A stretch of DNA of 64,000 nucleotides, taken from NCBI GenBank assembly GCA_947561715.1, contig OX387199.1:21271001-21335000 (forward strand), read 5' to 3'. The first letter of the stretch is position 1; every line of letters begins with the position of its first letter. The DNA comes from Ascidia mentula (lineage: Eukaryota > Chordata > Ascidiacea > Phlebobranchia > Ascidiidae). Below the pieces are notes generated by a model. The model was not told where the DNA came from. It ran no database searches and was given only the letters and a program-made list of their open reading frames with translations. The position numbers and the translations under genes were made by a program. Below, in pieces: positions 13,544 through 26,890 of this stretch.

Positions 13544-16500
13544 TGTTTATTAGTTATGTAACGAATTTTATTTACTCCAGTTATTGTTATTGTTTGTATT
13601 TCATTGTTTTCACCTTTCTTCCTGTCACCTTGTAATTTCACTGTTTTCTTTCGTTGGTACCACTTTATTTAATATATTGTTTTACCCACGCATATTGCTT
13701 TTAAGTCTCGCACTTCACTTATTTTCACCACACTATTTTATTACCTTCGTCTCCCCTCCCTTTCCTATTATTTAACGCTCCGCTTATTTTTGTATGCCCC
13801 GGATGTGCCGGCGTCGCGTTGGTAACACCTCTAGTACAGTATTGTGTGTGAGCAATCGGGATCTTGGCCAGTAACGTTTCGTATTGTTTTTAATCGTCTT
13901 AATTTAACACGACGTCCAATAAGTTAAATCAGCCTGGGTTACTTTGGCTTTGTGGTGAGCCGTTAATGCAGGGTTCTTGGCAGTATCAGAATTAGGGAGG
14001 CAGTTTTGTGAAAAGTACCGAATTAGGTAGAAGGGTTAATTGGGGAATAATATCGCCACCCAAAAACACCTAACCGCTTAATTGCAAAGCTGCCGAAATA
14101 ATTCCGTAACAACTTGGCGAGCACGCCAGGACCCTGTCACCACACCCGGCTGGTTTTACAGGGAAGACTCCCTACGTGTATTTTGTTTTATGATATTTTA
14201 AAGGTTGGTTTTTCTTAAAAATGGCTTTTAATGTTTTAATGCAACCTCCGCCTTTACGGTCGGGAGATGACCTAGGACCGTATTTTAATGTATTTGAGTC
14301 ACATTGTACGAGCGTCGAGGCCTCAGAAGAAATGAAACCACACATGTTCCTGGCAAGCGTTGACAACGACTTGAAATGGACAATACAAGAAAAGACGCAA
14401 ACTTGTTCGAGGTTTCCTACAAGGACCTCAAAGAACGCGCATTGCGCCAAAGGGCTACTGGTCAACACGCAGAGCGTCAACGCGCCGAGCTGGTAAGGCG
14501 CGTGCAATTACCTGGCGAATCCGCACGTGAATTCGTTTACGCCCTACAGACACTGCTGGGCGATGGTGCCTACAGAAACTCCGCTGACGCTGCCCTTAAA
14601 AATGAGGTTCTGTACGCTACCTTACTGCAAGGCTTGCAAGACCGGCGCCTCGCGGACACTATCCCGAATACCATCAAATATGAGCGATCATTCAGAGCCG
14701 CAGCTCAACTCGTTGTCAATACACAAACACCGAGCTTTGTCCAAGTCGCTGCGGTAAACACAAAAGCATCAGAGGTGGGATTAGTGCTAAAAAAGTTAGA
14801 AGACATGGAGAAACGTTCCAAGAAAAAGAAGCACAACTCGAGGACACCTTATCGAAGTCAAAGCTCAATTGGATGCCATAAAGCGCAAACGACCACAGTA
14901 CAACAACGTGCGAACACGGACTTGCTATGGTTGCGGTGGACGACTGCCCGCACACGGGTATGCGCGCAAGGGACGTCAACACGAGACGTCAAAACATACC
15001 ACGTACGCCTTCGTTTTCCAGATTGATTCCTCGCGCACCGGAGATAAAATGTCACTACGACCAAAAACGTATAGCTCGAGATGCACCAAAATGTTTGGCG
15101 CCAAAGTCGGTGCAAAAATCCGCTACACCCGCCGCGCCGTTGCGGTTTGTCAACTTATTGGTCGGCCAGACGAGGATCTGTGCGTTGTTGGACACCGGCT
15201 CCAGTGTCTGCTTGATTAATACCCTAAAGTGGCATTCCTTAAGCGCCGAGCAGCACGACCAGGTAAACAGGTGCTCAAAGAAGAACTTAGTCGGGGCCGA
15301 CGGACAGCAATTGGCGGTAAAAGGCTGCGTCGAGCTTCCCCTCCGAGTGGGAGGATTGATGACTCACGCGAGTTTTTACATTCTAGACAATCTTACGCAC
15401 GACCTTATTCTAGGATTAGATTTCCTCCAGTCAAACAAATGCCAGATCTGCTACGAAGCCAACGTGCTAACAACAGGGGATGCAAGCGTGCTACTCTCGC
15501 ATTCTCCGGTGCCGTTGCCACAACCTTCCGAGGTGTACGTCGTCGACGATGTCACCATCCCCGCGTTTACCGAGGTATGTGTAACAGCAAACTTTTGCCA
15601 AAAGCCGCACACCAGGGAAACCCCTTTTCTAACTGAGAAGATAGACGGGTTTGTGGAAAAAAATGGGTTGTTGACGGCTAAGAGTATGACGATGGCGCAG
15701 AGTAACACTGTTGGGGTCTATGGCGCGAATTTGGGGGACGAAGCGGTATAAATACCAAGCGGGTCAAGGATCGCCCAGGCATCGCCTGTTTAGGTTATGC
15801 CTTTGGCAATGTCGAATGTCCAATGTCTGGCGCATGTGTGGTAGTCGATGGATCGTCGGCGAAATGTAAACACCCGGATTGTTTTGGCGGCTGCGCAGAA
15901 ATTTGTTCGGTGTCGCCACACAAAACAGCGGATTACGGTGACCCGTTTAAGTGCATTATAGAGCAAGCTCAGATCGGAAACCACCTAACTGAAGAACAAA
16001 GAGAAGAGCTGTTTGCCTTTCTTCGCGCCAACCAGGACGCCTTCTCAACATCTGACGTTGACCTGGGACGCACGGACGTGGTGCGTCACGTGATCGACAC
16101 AGGAAATAACGCTCCAGTGCGACAGCCACCCCGCCGCATGCCCCACAACAACAAGGCGAAAGTGGAAGAGATTTTGGCAGAAATGGACAAACAAGGACTG
16201 ATTCGGCCGTCTAAATCGCCGTGGAGCAGTCCGATCGTGTTGGTTCGGAAGAAATCCGGTGAGACTCGTTTTTGTGTCGATTATCGCAAGCTAAACGAGC
16301 TAACTAAAAAGAACAGATATCCGATCCCCCGGATAGATGACAGCCTAGACCAAATGTCGAACGCGGCGTATTTTTCTACGCTAGACCTGAAATCTGGCTC
16401 TTTGGCAGGTCGCTATCAATGCCCCTTCGCAAGAGAAAACTGCGTTTACCAGTCACGTCGGCCTGTTTGAATTTAACGTAATGCCTATGGGTCTATGTAA

Positions 16501-16876
16501 TTCGGCAGCGACCTTTCAACGCTTAATGCGCATGGTATAAAGCGGAATCGAGTGGCGGGGTGCCTTAGCGTATCTGGATGACATTATTGTTTACTCCAAT
16601 ACTTTCGAGCAACACTTAAATCGACTAGCTGACGTTCTAGAGAGAATTCAAGCCGCGAGGCTGTTAAAGCCGTCTAAGTGTTCGCTTTTCAAAGAGGAGG
16701 TGGCTTTTTTAGGTCACGTATTGTCGAATGACGGAATACGATGCGACCCCAACAAAGTACAGTCGGTTTCCCACACCGCGTAATGTGAAGGAGATCCGGC
16801 AGTTTTTAGGCCTAACATCTTACTATCGCAAATTTATTCGTGACTATGCAAAGATCGCAGGTCCCTTCCACAGGCA
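13544..16876 (+). mobile_element. Ty3/gypsy LTR retrotransposon, broken, lacks its 3' end
   Basis: A fossil element. A probable 5' LTR at 13,544-14,111 starts TGTT and ends AACA, followed by a leader. Gag begins near 14,221 (MAFNVLMQPPPLR). A zinc-knuckle-like CYGCGG lies near 14,920, the aspartic protease motif LLDTGSS near 15,190, and reverse transcriptase from about 16,100, with LVRKKSGETRFCVDYRKLNE near 16,240 and the catalytic YLDD near 16,570. The remaining pol and the 3' LTR are absent; A-type satellite resumes at about 16,877. It carries several breaks. The insertion predates duplication of the satellite segment, because the copy at 28,008 has identical edges on both sides. LTR dating is impossible with one LTR. 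Confidence 0.9.
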
Positions 16877-18645
16877 AACTTCAAACCTTCTCCAAACCCC
16901 ATACAAATGTGAGAGAGTCAATTAAACCTAACCTTAAATAACTAGGCTGTGATCTCTTTCATAATTGCACAACGTTATTCAGACCCTTATTTGTTCTGAT
17001 TTGTTTTGGATTTTTTGCAAAACTCTTTGGAAATTCTGAGAATACTGAGGCTTGCCAAAACTGTTATTAACATTGTCATGTTTCATGTACGAAAAACATT
17101 TCGGCAAGAACTTATCTCATTATCAGTTTGAATGACGCGGTTGGTGCAGCTCCATCATTGTATGGATCTAACCTGACTGACGTCAAAGACTTTAAAAATA
17201 TTCTTGAATCATTTTGCAATTTTGTCATCGGTTTTTCAAAAACAACTAAAAATGCTCAAAGGAAAACTACACTAACAACATTTGGAAAACCAAATTTTCA
17301 ATTTACAAAATTCTAATATGCGCTTGCCTCACATCCAAGCTTGTACACCTGCACACCATTGAACAATTCCACAACATTGCGACATAAGACAATATGACAA
17401 CTGCCGTCGGTAAAAACGGGAACTAATGTTGTGATGGTGTTGGTCGTGGAATGAATACAACGTTATAATTGTGACGTAAAGGTAATTGTGGAGGCATTAA
17501 GTGTTAAATGGGCCGTTGGAAATGGTTGAAACAAAATCTAATTTGCTTCCGGCTCTGAAACCCCTGCTTGGCGTTCTAAGCACACAAAGTAACTTGCTAA
17601 ATAATTATTTTTGCACGGCTTACCTTTTCGCATTACATGATCCAAAAATAGTTATGAAGTTATTAATCCGGGTGATGTGTCGATAAAATATGACCTTGTG
17701 TTACACGACATAAACAACCCAATTAAAGGAGGTCTACAGCAAACCTCGATTAGTGGCAAGATACAATACATCTTTAATACATTTGTCAACGTAGGAATAG
17801 TCGCTGGCAAGAACGGAGTACGCGACACAGATATCCTGATCTATTAAACCTAACAGTATTCGTTTTAGAAACTCGCCATTTTGGCAAGGTGAAGGACGCG
17901 TAATCGCGAAGGATCATAATTGATCGCATTAGTTATGTTTGTCGGTGCTTCGAAAAGCTGCGGAATAATAAAATACACATTATACTACTGTGAACCTCTC
18001 GGTACCAAATGAACTACTGAAGCTCACTTACCGTAGAGGGGTGGATAGACTACCGTGCTTCAACAAACCTTACTTGTGATCTCTGCACTATCGTCATCGA
18101 CGCTCCATAACGAATGCCACAGTTAGTGCAGATCCATCATTGTATATTTCATTGTATGGAGCTGAGCTGACTGACTAAAGCTGAAACTTATTACATTTGA
18201 GAAACGTTTCTGTTTACAAATTCAGTAACGCTTGTCCCTCGTGCAAGATTGTGCACCTCTACACCATCGCAAACCCATATTTTAATAGTTCTTTTCGAAG
18301 GAACTAAGGCATATGGGACGCTAAACCTTAGACAACATTGCAACACAAGACAAACGCCGTCGGCGAAAAAGGGAACTAATGTTGTGATGACGTAGGTCGT
18401 GAACGTTGTAACTGAGGCGTGAAGGTATTTGGGAGAAGCGTTGTGTGTTACATAGGCCGTTGGAAATTGCTGAAACTAAATCTAATTTGCTTTCGGCTCT
18501 AAAACCCCCTGCTTGGCGTTCAAAGCACACAAAGTAACATGAGATATAATGATTTTTGCACACCTGACGTTTTGACATTTCTTGATCTGAATGAAGTTGA
18601 TAAGTATCAATACCTGATGAAGGCAGACGAAACGTCGTAAAATAC
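16877..18645 (+). repeat. A-type units between the gypsy element and B segment 2
   Basis: Resumes within the A unit at TTCAAACCTTCTCCAAAC and runs through a CAAAAATGCTCAAAGG subtype into the divergent A form (from about 17,540), ending in the hammerhead-like motif at 18,604-18,645. No gene recognised. Confidence 0.85.
18604..18645 (+). ncRNA. Hammerhead-like motif at left edge of B segment 2
   Basis: Identical in sequence to the motif at 10,098: two-part stem I, CUGAUGA, weak stem II, GAAACGUC. Confidence 0.4.
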
Positions 18646-20085
18646 AGAACGTATATTTAATGCCAGAAGAGAAGTACATTATAAATTGCAATATGCCTGG
18701 CAGCAACAATAACAAATCCAACAATAATCTTCTTCGTCATCTTCCAATGATTTACTTCACTATAATCTATATTAAAGCTATAAAGGAAAAACATAACTAA
18801 ATAAATCGACGTAGGTGTACTTATTTGTTTAGTGTTCACCTCATACCCTATGAATATCACATCGCTTTGACATTACCAAGTGTTGGTGCCCATACTTTGC
18901 AGGACGAAGAAATTGACGTTGTGTCACAGGATTGGGATCTTGCTACGTTCTCAATTCTTTTTCGAAAGTTGTCGTTTAAACAATGTATGTAAGCCAAATA
19001 ATTGGCACCGAAAAAAACGCAGCTTAAAACAGAAACAATACGTATAAATAATTCACAGAACATTGGCATCATTTTGATATGTTTTGGAGAAAAAACAGTC
19101 ACTTACATCAGTGATGGACTGGACGGTTGATTACGAAACTACAACTTGAAACTTTTTAGAAAACGAAGAACACGTCTTTACCTCCCTTTCTAGACTTGGT
19201 TATAAAACAATCGATCTCATTAAAATTTCTATGTTTAATCGCTGTTTTCTTGACGGGTATTTCCATCACCCAGCAACGATTTTTAAAAGAATTTTGCACG
19301 GGGACGCAAACAGACATTGAATGTGATTCAGACTTCCATAGTATAGTCTAGGGAGGCTTAACTCCAAAGTCATTGCGATTACGGTTTCGCAAGAAGCGAC
19401 TTGATCAACGTTTAGACCTCGCATAATGCGCAATCCACACAAGCGTAGGGCGACGAGTTTCGTGAGCGCAACAAAACTAACAGAATGATAGAAAACCCTG
19501 AATCCGCACACCGTGGGAGTGCATAATCGTCCACCCACTCTTGCGCGCTAACTCACAAGGCACGGTGTGGAAGAAAAATTCCAACTTATTCACGTGCTCT
19601 TTGCAGAAACTATATAAGAAACAACAAATCTATGGTCATACCAACATGTCATTCGTTTTGTCTTCTTTCTATGACTTGACGTTTACTTCACGGATCTTAC
19701 TTCACAATTCCCGGTTCAGACGTTTAAAATTATAAATTAACGAATCATTGGTGTAAACCCGAGGCGAAATTAAAATCCAATTCTAAGGAAAAACTTTATT
19801 CAATCGTTGGATTTACAAGAAGTGGCAGAAAATTCCCGGTTAAGACATTTCTCACCCAGTGGGAAGTTACACCTGTCAAAGGTTTGTCCTGCGGTAAGCT
19901 CTTACGCTAAAATGCGACCAAAACCCACCTTTTACCCGTGAGTCTAAAAATGGCAACGCGTATTGCACGTTTTCACTAATTAGATCTCTACCAACTTTAA
20001 GCAATATAACATTGTTAAAATATACTTATTCACTGTTTATTGTATTAACCACTAGAGCATGTGATACCGTCATTTCTAATTTCAA
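18646..20085 (+). repeat. Family B segment 2, shortened on the right
   Basis: Matches B segment 1 from its left edge to about 11,620, then jumps near 20,085 directly into A-type sequence (a TTTATACACAAGG stretch). The right ~0.8 kb of the B segment is missing. Confidence 0.88.
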
Positions 20086-21757
20086 ATCATTTGTACAATT
20101 TATACACAAGGTTGCGCATTCTTCAAACCTTTTCCAAACCAAACACAAACGTGAGAGAGTCAATTAAAACTAAACATAAATAACTATAAATTGAGCTCTT
20201 TTATAATTGCACAACGTTATTCAGACCCTTATTTGTTCTGATTTGTTTTGGATTTTTTGCAAAACACTTTGAAAATTCTGAGAATACAGAGTCTGGCAAA
20301 AACTGTTGTTAACATTGACATGTTTCATGTACGAAAAACATTTCGGCAAGAACTTATGCCATCATCAGTTTGAATGACGCGGTTGGTGCAGCTCCATCAT
20401 TGTATGGATCTAACCTGACTGACGTCAAAGACTTCAAAATATTCTTGGAACATTTTGCAGTTTTGTCATCGGTTTTTTGAAAACAACTCAATAAACTGAA
20501 TGGAAAACTACACTTACTACGTTCAAAAAACCTAACTTTCAATTTACAAAATGCTAATATACGCTTGCATCACATCCAAGCTGGTGCTCCGCTACACTAT
20601 TGAACAATTCCGCAACATTGCGGCATACGTGAATATGACAAATGCCGTCGGTAAAAAGAGGAACTAATGCTGTGAAGTTGTTGGTCGTGGAATGAATACA
20701 AATTTGTAATTATGACGTAACGGTAATTGGTGGAGGCATTGAGTGTTAAATGGGCCGTTGGAAATGGTTGAAGCAAAATCTAATTTGCTTCCGGCTCTGA
20801 AAACCCTGCTTGAACTTCAAAGCACACAAGGTAATTTGCGATATAATTATTTTTGCACGGCTTACGTTTTGACATTGCATGATCTAAAAATATTTAGTAA
20901 TTTTTGTAATCTAGGTGAAGTGTCGATAAAATATGACCTAGTGTTACACGACATAAACAACCCAATAAAAGTAAGTCTGCAGCAAACCTCGATTAGTGGC
21001 CCGATACAGTACATCTTTAATACATTTGTCAACGTAGGAATAGTCGCTGACTAGAACGACATACGCGACACAGACACACTAATCTGTTAAACCTAACAGT
21101 ATTCGTTTCAGAAACTTGCCATTTTACCAAGTTGAAGGACGCGTAATCGCGAAAAATCATAATTGATCGCATTAGTTATGTTTGTCGGTGCTTCGAAAAG
21201 TTACGGAATGATAAAGAAATACACATAAAATAATCGTGACCTACACGGTGCCAAATGAACTACTGAAGCTCACTTATCGTAGAGGGATTGATAGACTGTC
21301 GTGCCTCACCAAACCTTACAAGTAATCTCTGCGCTATCGTCATCGACGCTCCATAACGAAGCAAGAAAGTCGGCAATATTGTATATTTAAAAACCCTTAA
21401 TTCGTATTTCGAGGCGCTGTTTACAATGCGTTAATATATGGTTAGATGTTGCATTTGAATGCTGGTTGGCTACTTTGGAAAGCTAACGAAAACGAAAAGA
21501 CCAAAATCACGTGGTTGCTCTCAAGTTATTTGTGCAATTTATACACAAAGTTACGCATTTTTCAAACCTTCTCCAAACCACACACAAACGAGAGAGTGTC
21601 AATTAAACCTAACCTTAAAAACTAGGAGTCAGTGAGTTCTTTCATAATTGCACAACGTTATTCAGACCCTTATTTGTTCTGATTTGTTTGGGAATTTCTA
21701 CAAAACACTTCGAAAATTCTGAGAATACTGAGTCTGGCCAAAACTATAGTTAACATT

Positions 21758-21819
21758 GTCATGTTTTATGTACGAAAAACATTTCGGCAAGAACTTATGC
21801 CATCATCAGTTTGAATGAC
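21758..21819 (-). ncRNA. Hammerhead-like motif of family A, second copy
   Basis: Same architecture as the copy at 23,140: CUGAUGA, extra U, perfect GGCA/UGCC stem II, GAAA, and a two-part stem I with the outer helix GUCAU/AUGAC. It lies at the equivalent place of the adjacent satellite monomer. Confidence 0.42.
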
Positions 21820-23139
21820 GCGGTATGTGTAGCTCCATCATTGTATGGATCTAACCTGACTGACGTCAAAGACTTCAAAATATTCTTGGAACATTTTGCA
21901 GTTTTGTCATCGGTTTTTCAAAAACAACTCAATATACTGAATGGAAAACTACCCCTACTACGTTCAAAAAACCTAACTTTCAATTTACAAAATGCTAATA
22001 TACGCTTGCCTCACATCCAAGCTGGTGCTCCGCTACACCATTGAACAATTCCACAACATGGCGGTATACGTGAATATGACAAATGCCGTGGGTAAAAAGA
22101 GGAACTAATGTTGTGATGGTGTTGGTCGTGGAATGAATACAAATTTGTAATTATGACGTAACGCTAATTGGTGGAGGCATTGAGTGTTAAATGGGCCGTT
22201 GGAAATGGTTGAAGCAAAATCTAATTTGCTTCCGGCTCTGAAAACCCTGCTTGAACTTCAAAGCACACAAGGTAACTTGCGATATAATTATTTTTGCACG
22301 GCTTACGTTTTCACATTACATGATCTAAAAGTAGTTAGTAATTTTTTAATTTAGGTAATGTGTCGATGAAATATGACTTTGCGTTACACGACATATACAA
22401 CCCAATAAAAGTAAGTCTGCAGCAAACCTCGATTAGTGGCCCGATACAGTACATTTTTAACACATCTGTCAACGTAGGAATAGTCGCTGACTAGAACGAC
22501 ATACGCGACACAGACACACTAATCTGTTAAACCTAACAGTATTCGTTTCAGAAACTTGCCATTTTACCAAGTTGAAGGACGCGTAATCGCGAAAAATCAT
22601 AATTGATCGCATTAGTTATGTTTGTCGGTGCTTCGAAAAGTTGCGAAATGATAAAGAAATACACATTATATAATCGTGACCTTCTCGGTGCCAAATGAAC
22701 TACTAAAGCACACTTATTGTAGAAGGATTGATAGACTGTCGTGCCTCACCAAACCTTACAAGTAATCTCTGCGCTATCGTCATCGACGCTGTATAACGAA
22801 GCAACAAAGTTGGCAATATTGTATATTTAAAAACCCTTAATTCGTACTTCGAGGCGCTGTTTACAATGCGTTAATATATGGTTAGATGTTGCATTTCAAT
22901 GCTCTCAAGTTATTTGTGCAATTTATACACAAAGTTACGCATTTTTCAAACCTTCTCCAAACCACACACAAACGAGAGAGTGTCAATTAAACCTAACCTT
23001 AAATAACTAGGCAGTGAGTTCTTTCATAATTGCACAACGTTATTCAGACCCTTATTTGTTCTGATTTGTTTGGGAATTTCTACAAAACACTTCGAAAATT
23101 CTGAGAATACTGAGTCTGGCCAAAACTATAGTTAACATT

Positions 23140-23201
23140 GTCATGTTTTATGTACGAAAAACATTTCGGCAAGAACTTATGCCATCATCAGTTTGAATGA
23201 C
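23140..23201 (-). ncRNA. Hammerhead-like motif of family A (best-preserved copy)
   Basis: Minus strand: an outer stem I helix GUCAU/AUGAC, an internal loop, an inner AAA/UUU, then CUGAUGA, one extra U, stem II GGCA/UGCC with an 8-nt loop, then GAAA, and a minimal stem III (AU/GU). The equivalent at 21,758-21,819 has the same stem II, as does the core at 20,341-20,368. Monomers near 2,750 and 7,160 keep the core but have weaker stem II pairing. Those near 1,310, 4,260 and 8,590 have CUGAUAA and look dead. The unpaired U between A9 and stem II and the very short stem III depart from the canonical fold, so it may be a relic or need dimerisation. Confidence 0.45.
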
Positions 23202-24739
23202 GCGGTTGGTGTAGCTCCATCATTGTATGGATCTAACCTGACTGACGTCAAAGACTTTAAAAATATTCTTGAATCATTTTTGCAGTTTGGTCATCGGTTT
23301 TTTAAAAACAACTCAAGATGCTGAAAGGAAAACTACACTAACTACATTTGGAAAACCAAATTTTTAATTTACAAAATGCTATTATACGCCTGCCTCACAT
23401 CCAAGCTTGTACACCTGTACACCATTGAACAATTCCACAACATTGCGACATAAGACAATATGACAACTGCCGTCGGAAAAAGAGGAACTAATGTTGTGAT
23501 GGTGTTGGTCGTGGAATGAATACAACGTTATGATTGTGACGTAAAGGTAATTGGTGGAGGCATTAAGTGTTAAATGGGCCGTTGGAAATAGTTGAAACAA
23601 AATCTAATTTGCTTCCGGCTCTGAAACCCCTGCTTGGCGTTCAAAGCACACAAAGTAACTTGCGAGACACTATTTTTGCACGGCTTACGTTTTAACATTA
23701 CATAATCTAAATATAGTTAGTAATTTTTTAATTTAGGTAATGTGTCGATGAAATATGACTTTGCGTTACACGACATAAACAACCCAACAAAAGTAAGTAT
23801 GCAGCAAACCTCGATTAGTGGCCCGATACAGTACATCTTTAATACATTTGTCAACGCAGGAATAGTCGCTGACTAGAACGACATACGCGACAGAGACATC
23901 CTGATCTGTTAAACCTAACAGTATTCGTTTTAGAAACTCGCCATTTTAGCAAGGTGAAGGGCGCGTAATCGCGAAGGATCATAATTGATCGCATTAGTTA
24001 TGTTTGTCGGTGCCTCGAAAAGATGCAGAATAATAAAATACACATTATGTAATCGTGACCCTGTCGGTGCCAAATGAACTACTGAAGCTTACTTATCTTA
24101 GAGGGGTGGATGGACTACCGTGCTTCAGCAAACCTTACATGTGATCTCTGCACTTTCGTCATCGACGCTCATTAACGAATAAGGCGGTATGTGCAGCTCC
24201 ATCACTGTATGGATCTAACCTGACTGAGGTCGAAGACTTTAAAAATATTTCTGACTCATTTTGCAGTTTTGTCATCGTTTTTTGCATTGTATTAAGCTGA
24301 GCTGACTGACTAAACCTGAAACTGATTACATTTGAGAACCGTTTCAGTTTACAAATTCAATTAACGCTTGTCCCTCATGCAAGATTGCGCACCTCTACAC
24401 CAACCCAACCCCTAATCTTTATAATTCTATTCGAAGGAACTAAGGCATATTGGACGCTAAACCTTAGACAACACTGCAACACAAGACAAACGCCGTCGGT
24501 GAAAAAGGGAACTAATGTTGTGATGACGTAGGTCGTGAACGTTGTAACTGAGGCGTGAAGGTATTTGGGAGAAGCGTTGTGGGTTACATAGGACGCTGGG
24601 AATTGCTGAAACTAAATCTAATTTGCTTTCGGCTCTAAAACCCCCTGCTTGGCGTTCAAAGCACACAAAGTAACATGAGATATAATGATTTTTGCACACC
24701 TGACGTTTTGACATTTCTTGATCTGAATGAAATTGATAA

Positions 24740-24781
24740 GTATCAATACCTGATGAAGGCAGACGAAACGTCGTAAAATAC
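24740..24781 (+). ncRNA. Hammerhead-like motif at left edge of B segment 3
   Basis: Same 42-nt motif as at 10,098, at the same place relative to the B segment. Confidence 0.4.
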
Positions 24782-26890
24782 AGAACGTATATTTAATGCC
24801 AGAAGAGAAGTACATTATAAATTGCAATATGCCTGGCAGCAACAATAACAAATCCAACAATAATCTTCTTCGTCATCTTCCAATGATTTACTTCACTATA
24901 ATCTATATTAAAGCTATTAAGGAAAAACATAACTAAATAAATCGACGTAGGTGTACTTATTTGTTTAGTGTTCACCTCAATCCCTATGAATATCACATCG
25001 CTTTGACATTACCAAGTGTTGGTGCCCATACTTTGCAGGACGAAGAAATTGACGTTGTGTCACAGGATTGGGATCTTGCTACGTTCTCAATTCTTTTTCG
25101 AAAGTTGTCGTTTAAACAGTGTATGTAAGCCAAATAATTGGCACCGAAAAAAACGCAGCTTAAAACAGGAACAATACGTATAAATACTTCACAGAATATT
25201 GGCATCATTTTGATATGTTTTGGAGAAAAAACAGTCACTTACATCAGTGATGGGCTGGACGGTTGATTACGAAACTACAACTTGAAACTTTTTAGAAAAC
25301 AACACGTACACCAAGGTAAAACCTTTTCTGGGCGTAGAACGCGTCTTTACCACCCTTTCTAAACTTGGTTATAAAACAACCGATCTCATTAAAATTTCTA
25401 TGTTAAATCGCTGTTTTCTAGACGGGTATTCCTATCACCCAGCAACGATTTTCAAAAAGTATTTTGCACGGGGACGCAAACAGACATTGAATGTAATTCA
25501 GACTTCTATAGTAGTCTAGGGAAGCTTAACTCCAAAGTCATTGCGATCACGCTTCCGCAAGAAGCGACTTGATCAACGTTTAGACCTCGCATAATGCTCA
25601 ATCCACACACGCGTAGGGCGACGAGTTTCGTGAGCGCAACAAAACTAACAGAATGACAGAAAACCCTGAATCCACACACCGTGGGAGTGCATAATCGTCC
25701 ACCCACTCTTGCGCGCTAACTCACAAGGCACGGTGTGGAAGAAAACTTCCAACTTTTTCACGTGCTCTTTGCAGAAACTATTTAAGAAACAACAAATCTA
25801 TGGTCATACCAACATGTCATTCGTTTTGTCTTCTTTCTATGACTTGACGTTTACATCACGGATCTTACTTCACAATTCCCGGTTCAGACGTTTAAAATTA
25901 TAAATTAACGAATCTTTGGTGTAAACCCGAGGCGAAATTAGAATCCAATTCTAAGGAAAAACTTTATCCAATCGTTGGATTTACAAGAAGTGGCAGAAAA
26001 TTCCCGGTTAAGACGTTTCTTACCCAGTGGGAAATTACACCTGTCGAAGGTTGTCCTGCGGTAAGCTCCTACGCTAAAATGCGACATAAACCCACCTTTT
26101 ACCCGTGAGTCTAAAAATGGCAACGCGTATTGTACATTTTCAATAATTAGATCTCTACCAACTTTAAGCTACATAACATTGTTAAAATATACTTATTCTC
26201 TGTTTACTGTATTAACCACTAGAGCATGTGACACCGTGATTTCATATCTCAGTCGTTTAGCGTGCAGTGACAGAATAGCAGGTTAATCGCTCATGCGCAA
26301 CGTATGCAAATTACTTGTTCAATGTAAAGTTTTAATAAAAAAATTAGGACGGTGCAAAATCATTTTGTTTGACGAGAAAAATGGGTTTGTTTCTGATAAT
26401 TCTTTTCGCGCCGTTTGAAAGGGTTAAGCGCGTAGAATGCTCTGCTTTAAAATGTTTGCCAGCGAATCTTGTTTTCGCAACTTATGTCATAATACGCATA
26501 TCATATTCATAACCGGGGTGCAAATAAACATGATTTGACGTTTGACATTAACAATTGTTGAGGGAATTAGGATTTGTCGCACAATTTGATGAAGGAAAGC
26601 ATTTTTTGACCATTGTTACCGAATATACTGTAAAGTACATGCAACAAACAATATACAGGCGCTTATGGAGGGAAGGACTTATATGTCGCGGAATTTAACG
26701 GAGGGAAAGATGGGTCGCTCAATTTGATGGAGGAAAGGATTTGTTAACCATCAAATGTCAAACGTTATGAACGAACAAAAGGTATATGCAACAAAAAATT
26801 GTGGTGGCGTTGATGTAAGAAAGGATTTTTTCGGAATAAACTGGAAATACAGGAACATTTACATCCCGATCCTGAGTTGCAGAGACATCC
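24782..26890 (+). repeat. Family B segment 3
   Basis: Matches B segment 1 end to end, apart from a gap of roughly 140 bp near 26,518 and small indels. A-type sequence resumes at ATCTCTGCACTATCG. Confidence 0.9.

Larger units (their letters stand above)
20086..24739 (+). repeat. A-type array between B segments 2 and 3
   Basis: A partial unit, then monomers 20,468-21,908 and 21,909-23,292, then one from 23,293 that turns into the divergent A form near 24,260. The first two are of the CTGAATGG subtype and the third of the CTGAAAGG subtype. This run holds the best-preserved minus-strand hammerhead-like motifs. Confidence 0.88.

Noticed and set aside
4668-21054. 103-codon frames MLNGPLEMVEAKSNLL... 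in several monomers
   Set aside because: Open in only some monomers, shifted or interrupted in the others, and composition is that of the surrounding non-coding satellite.
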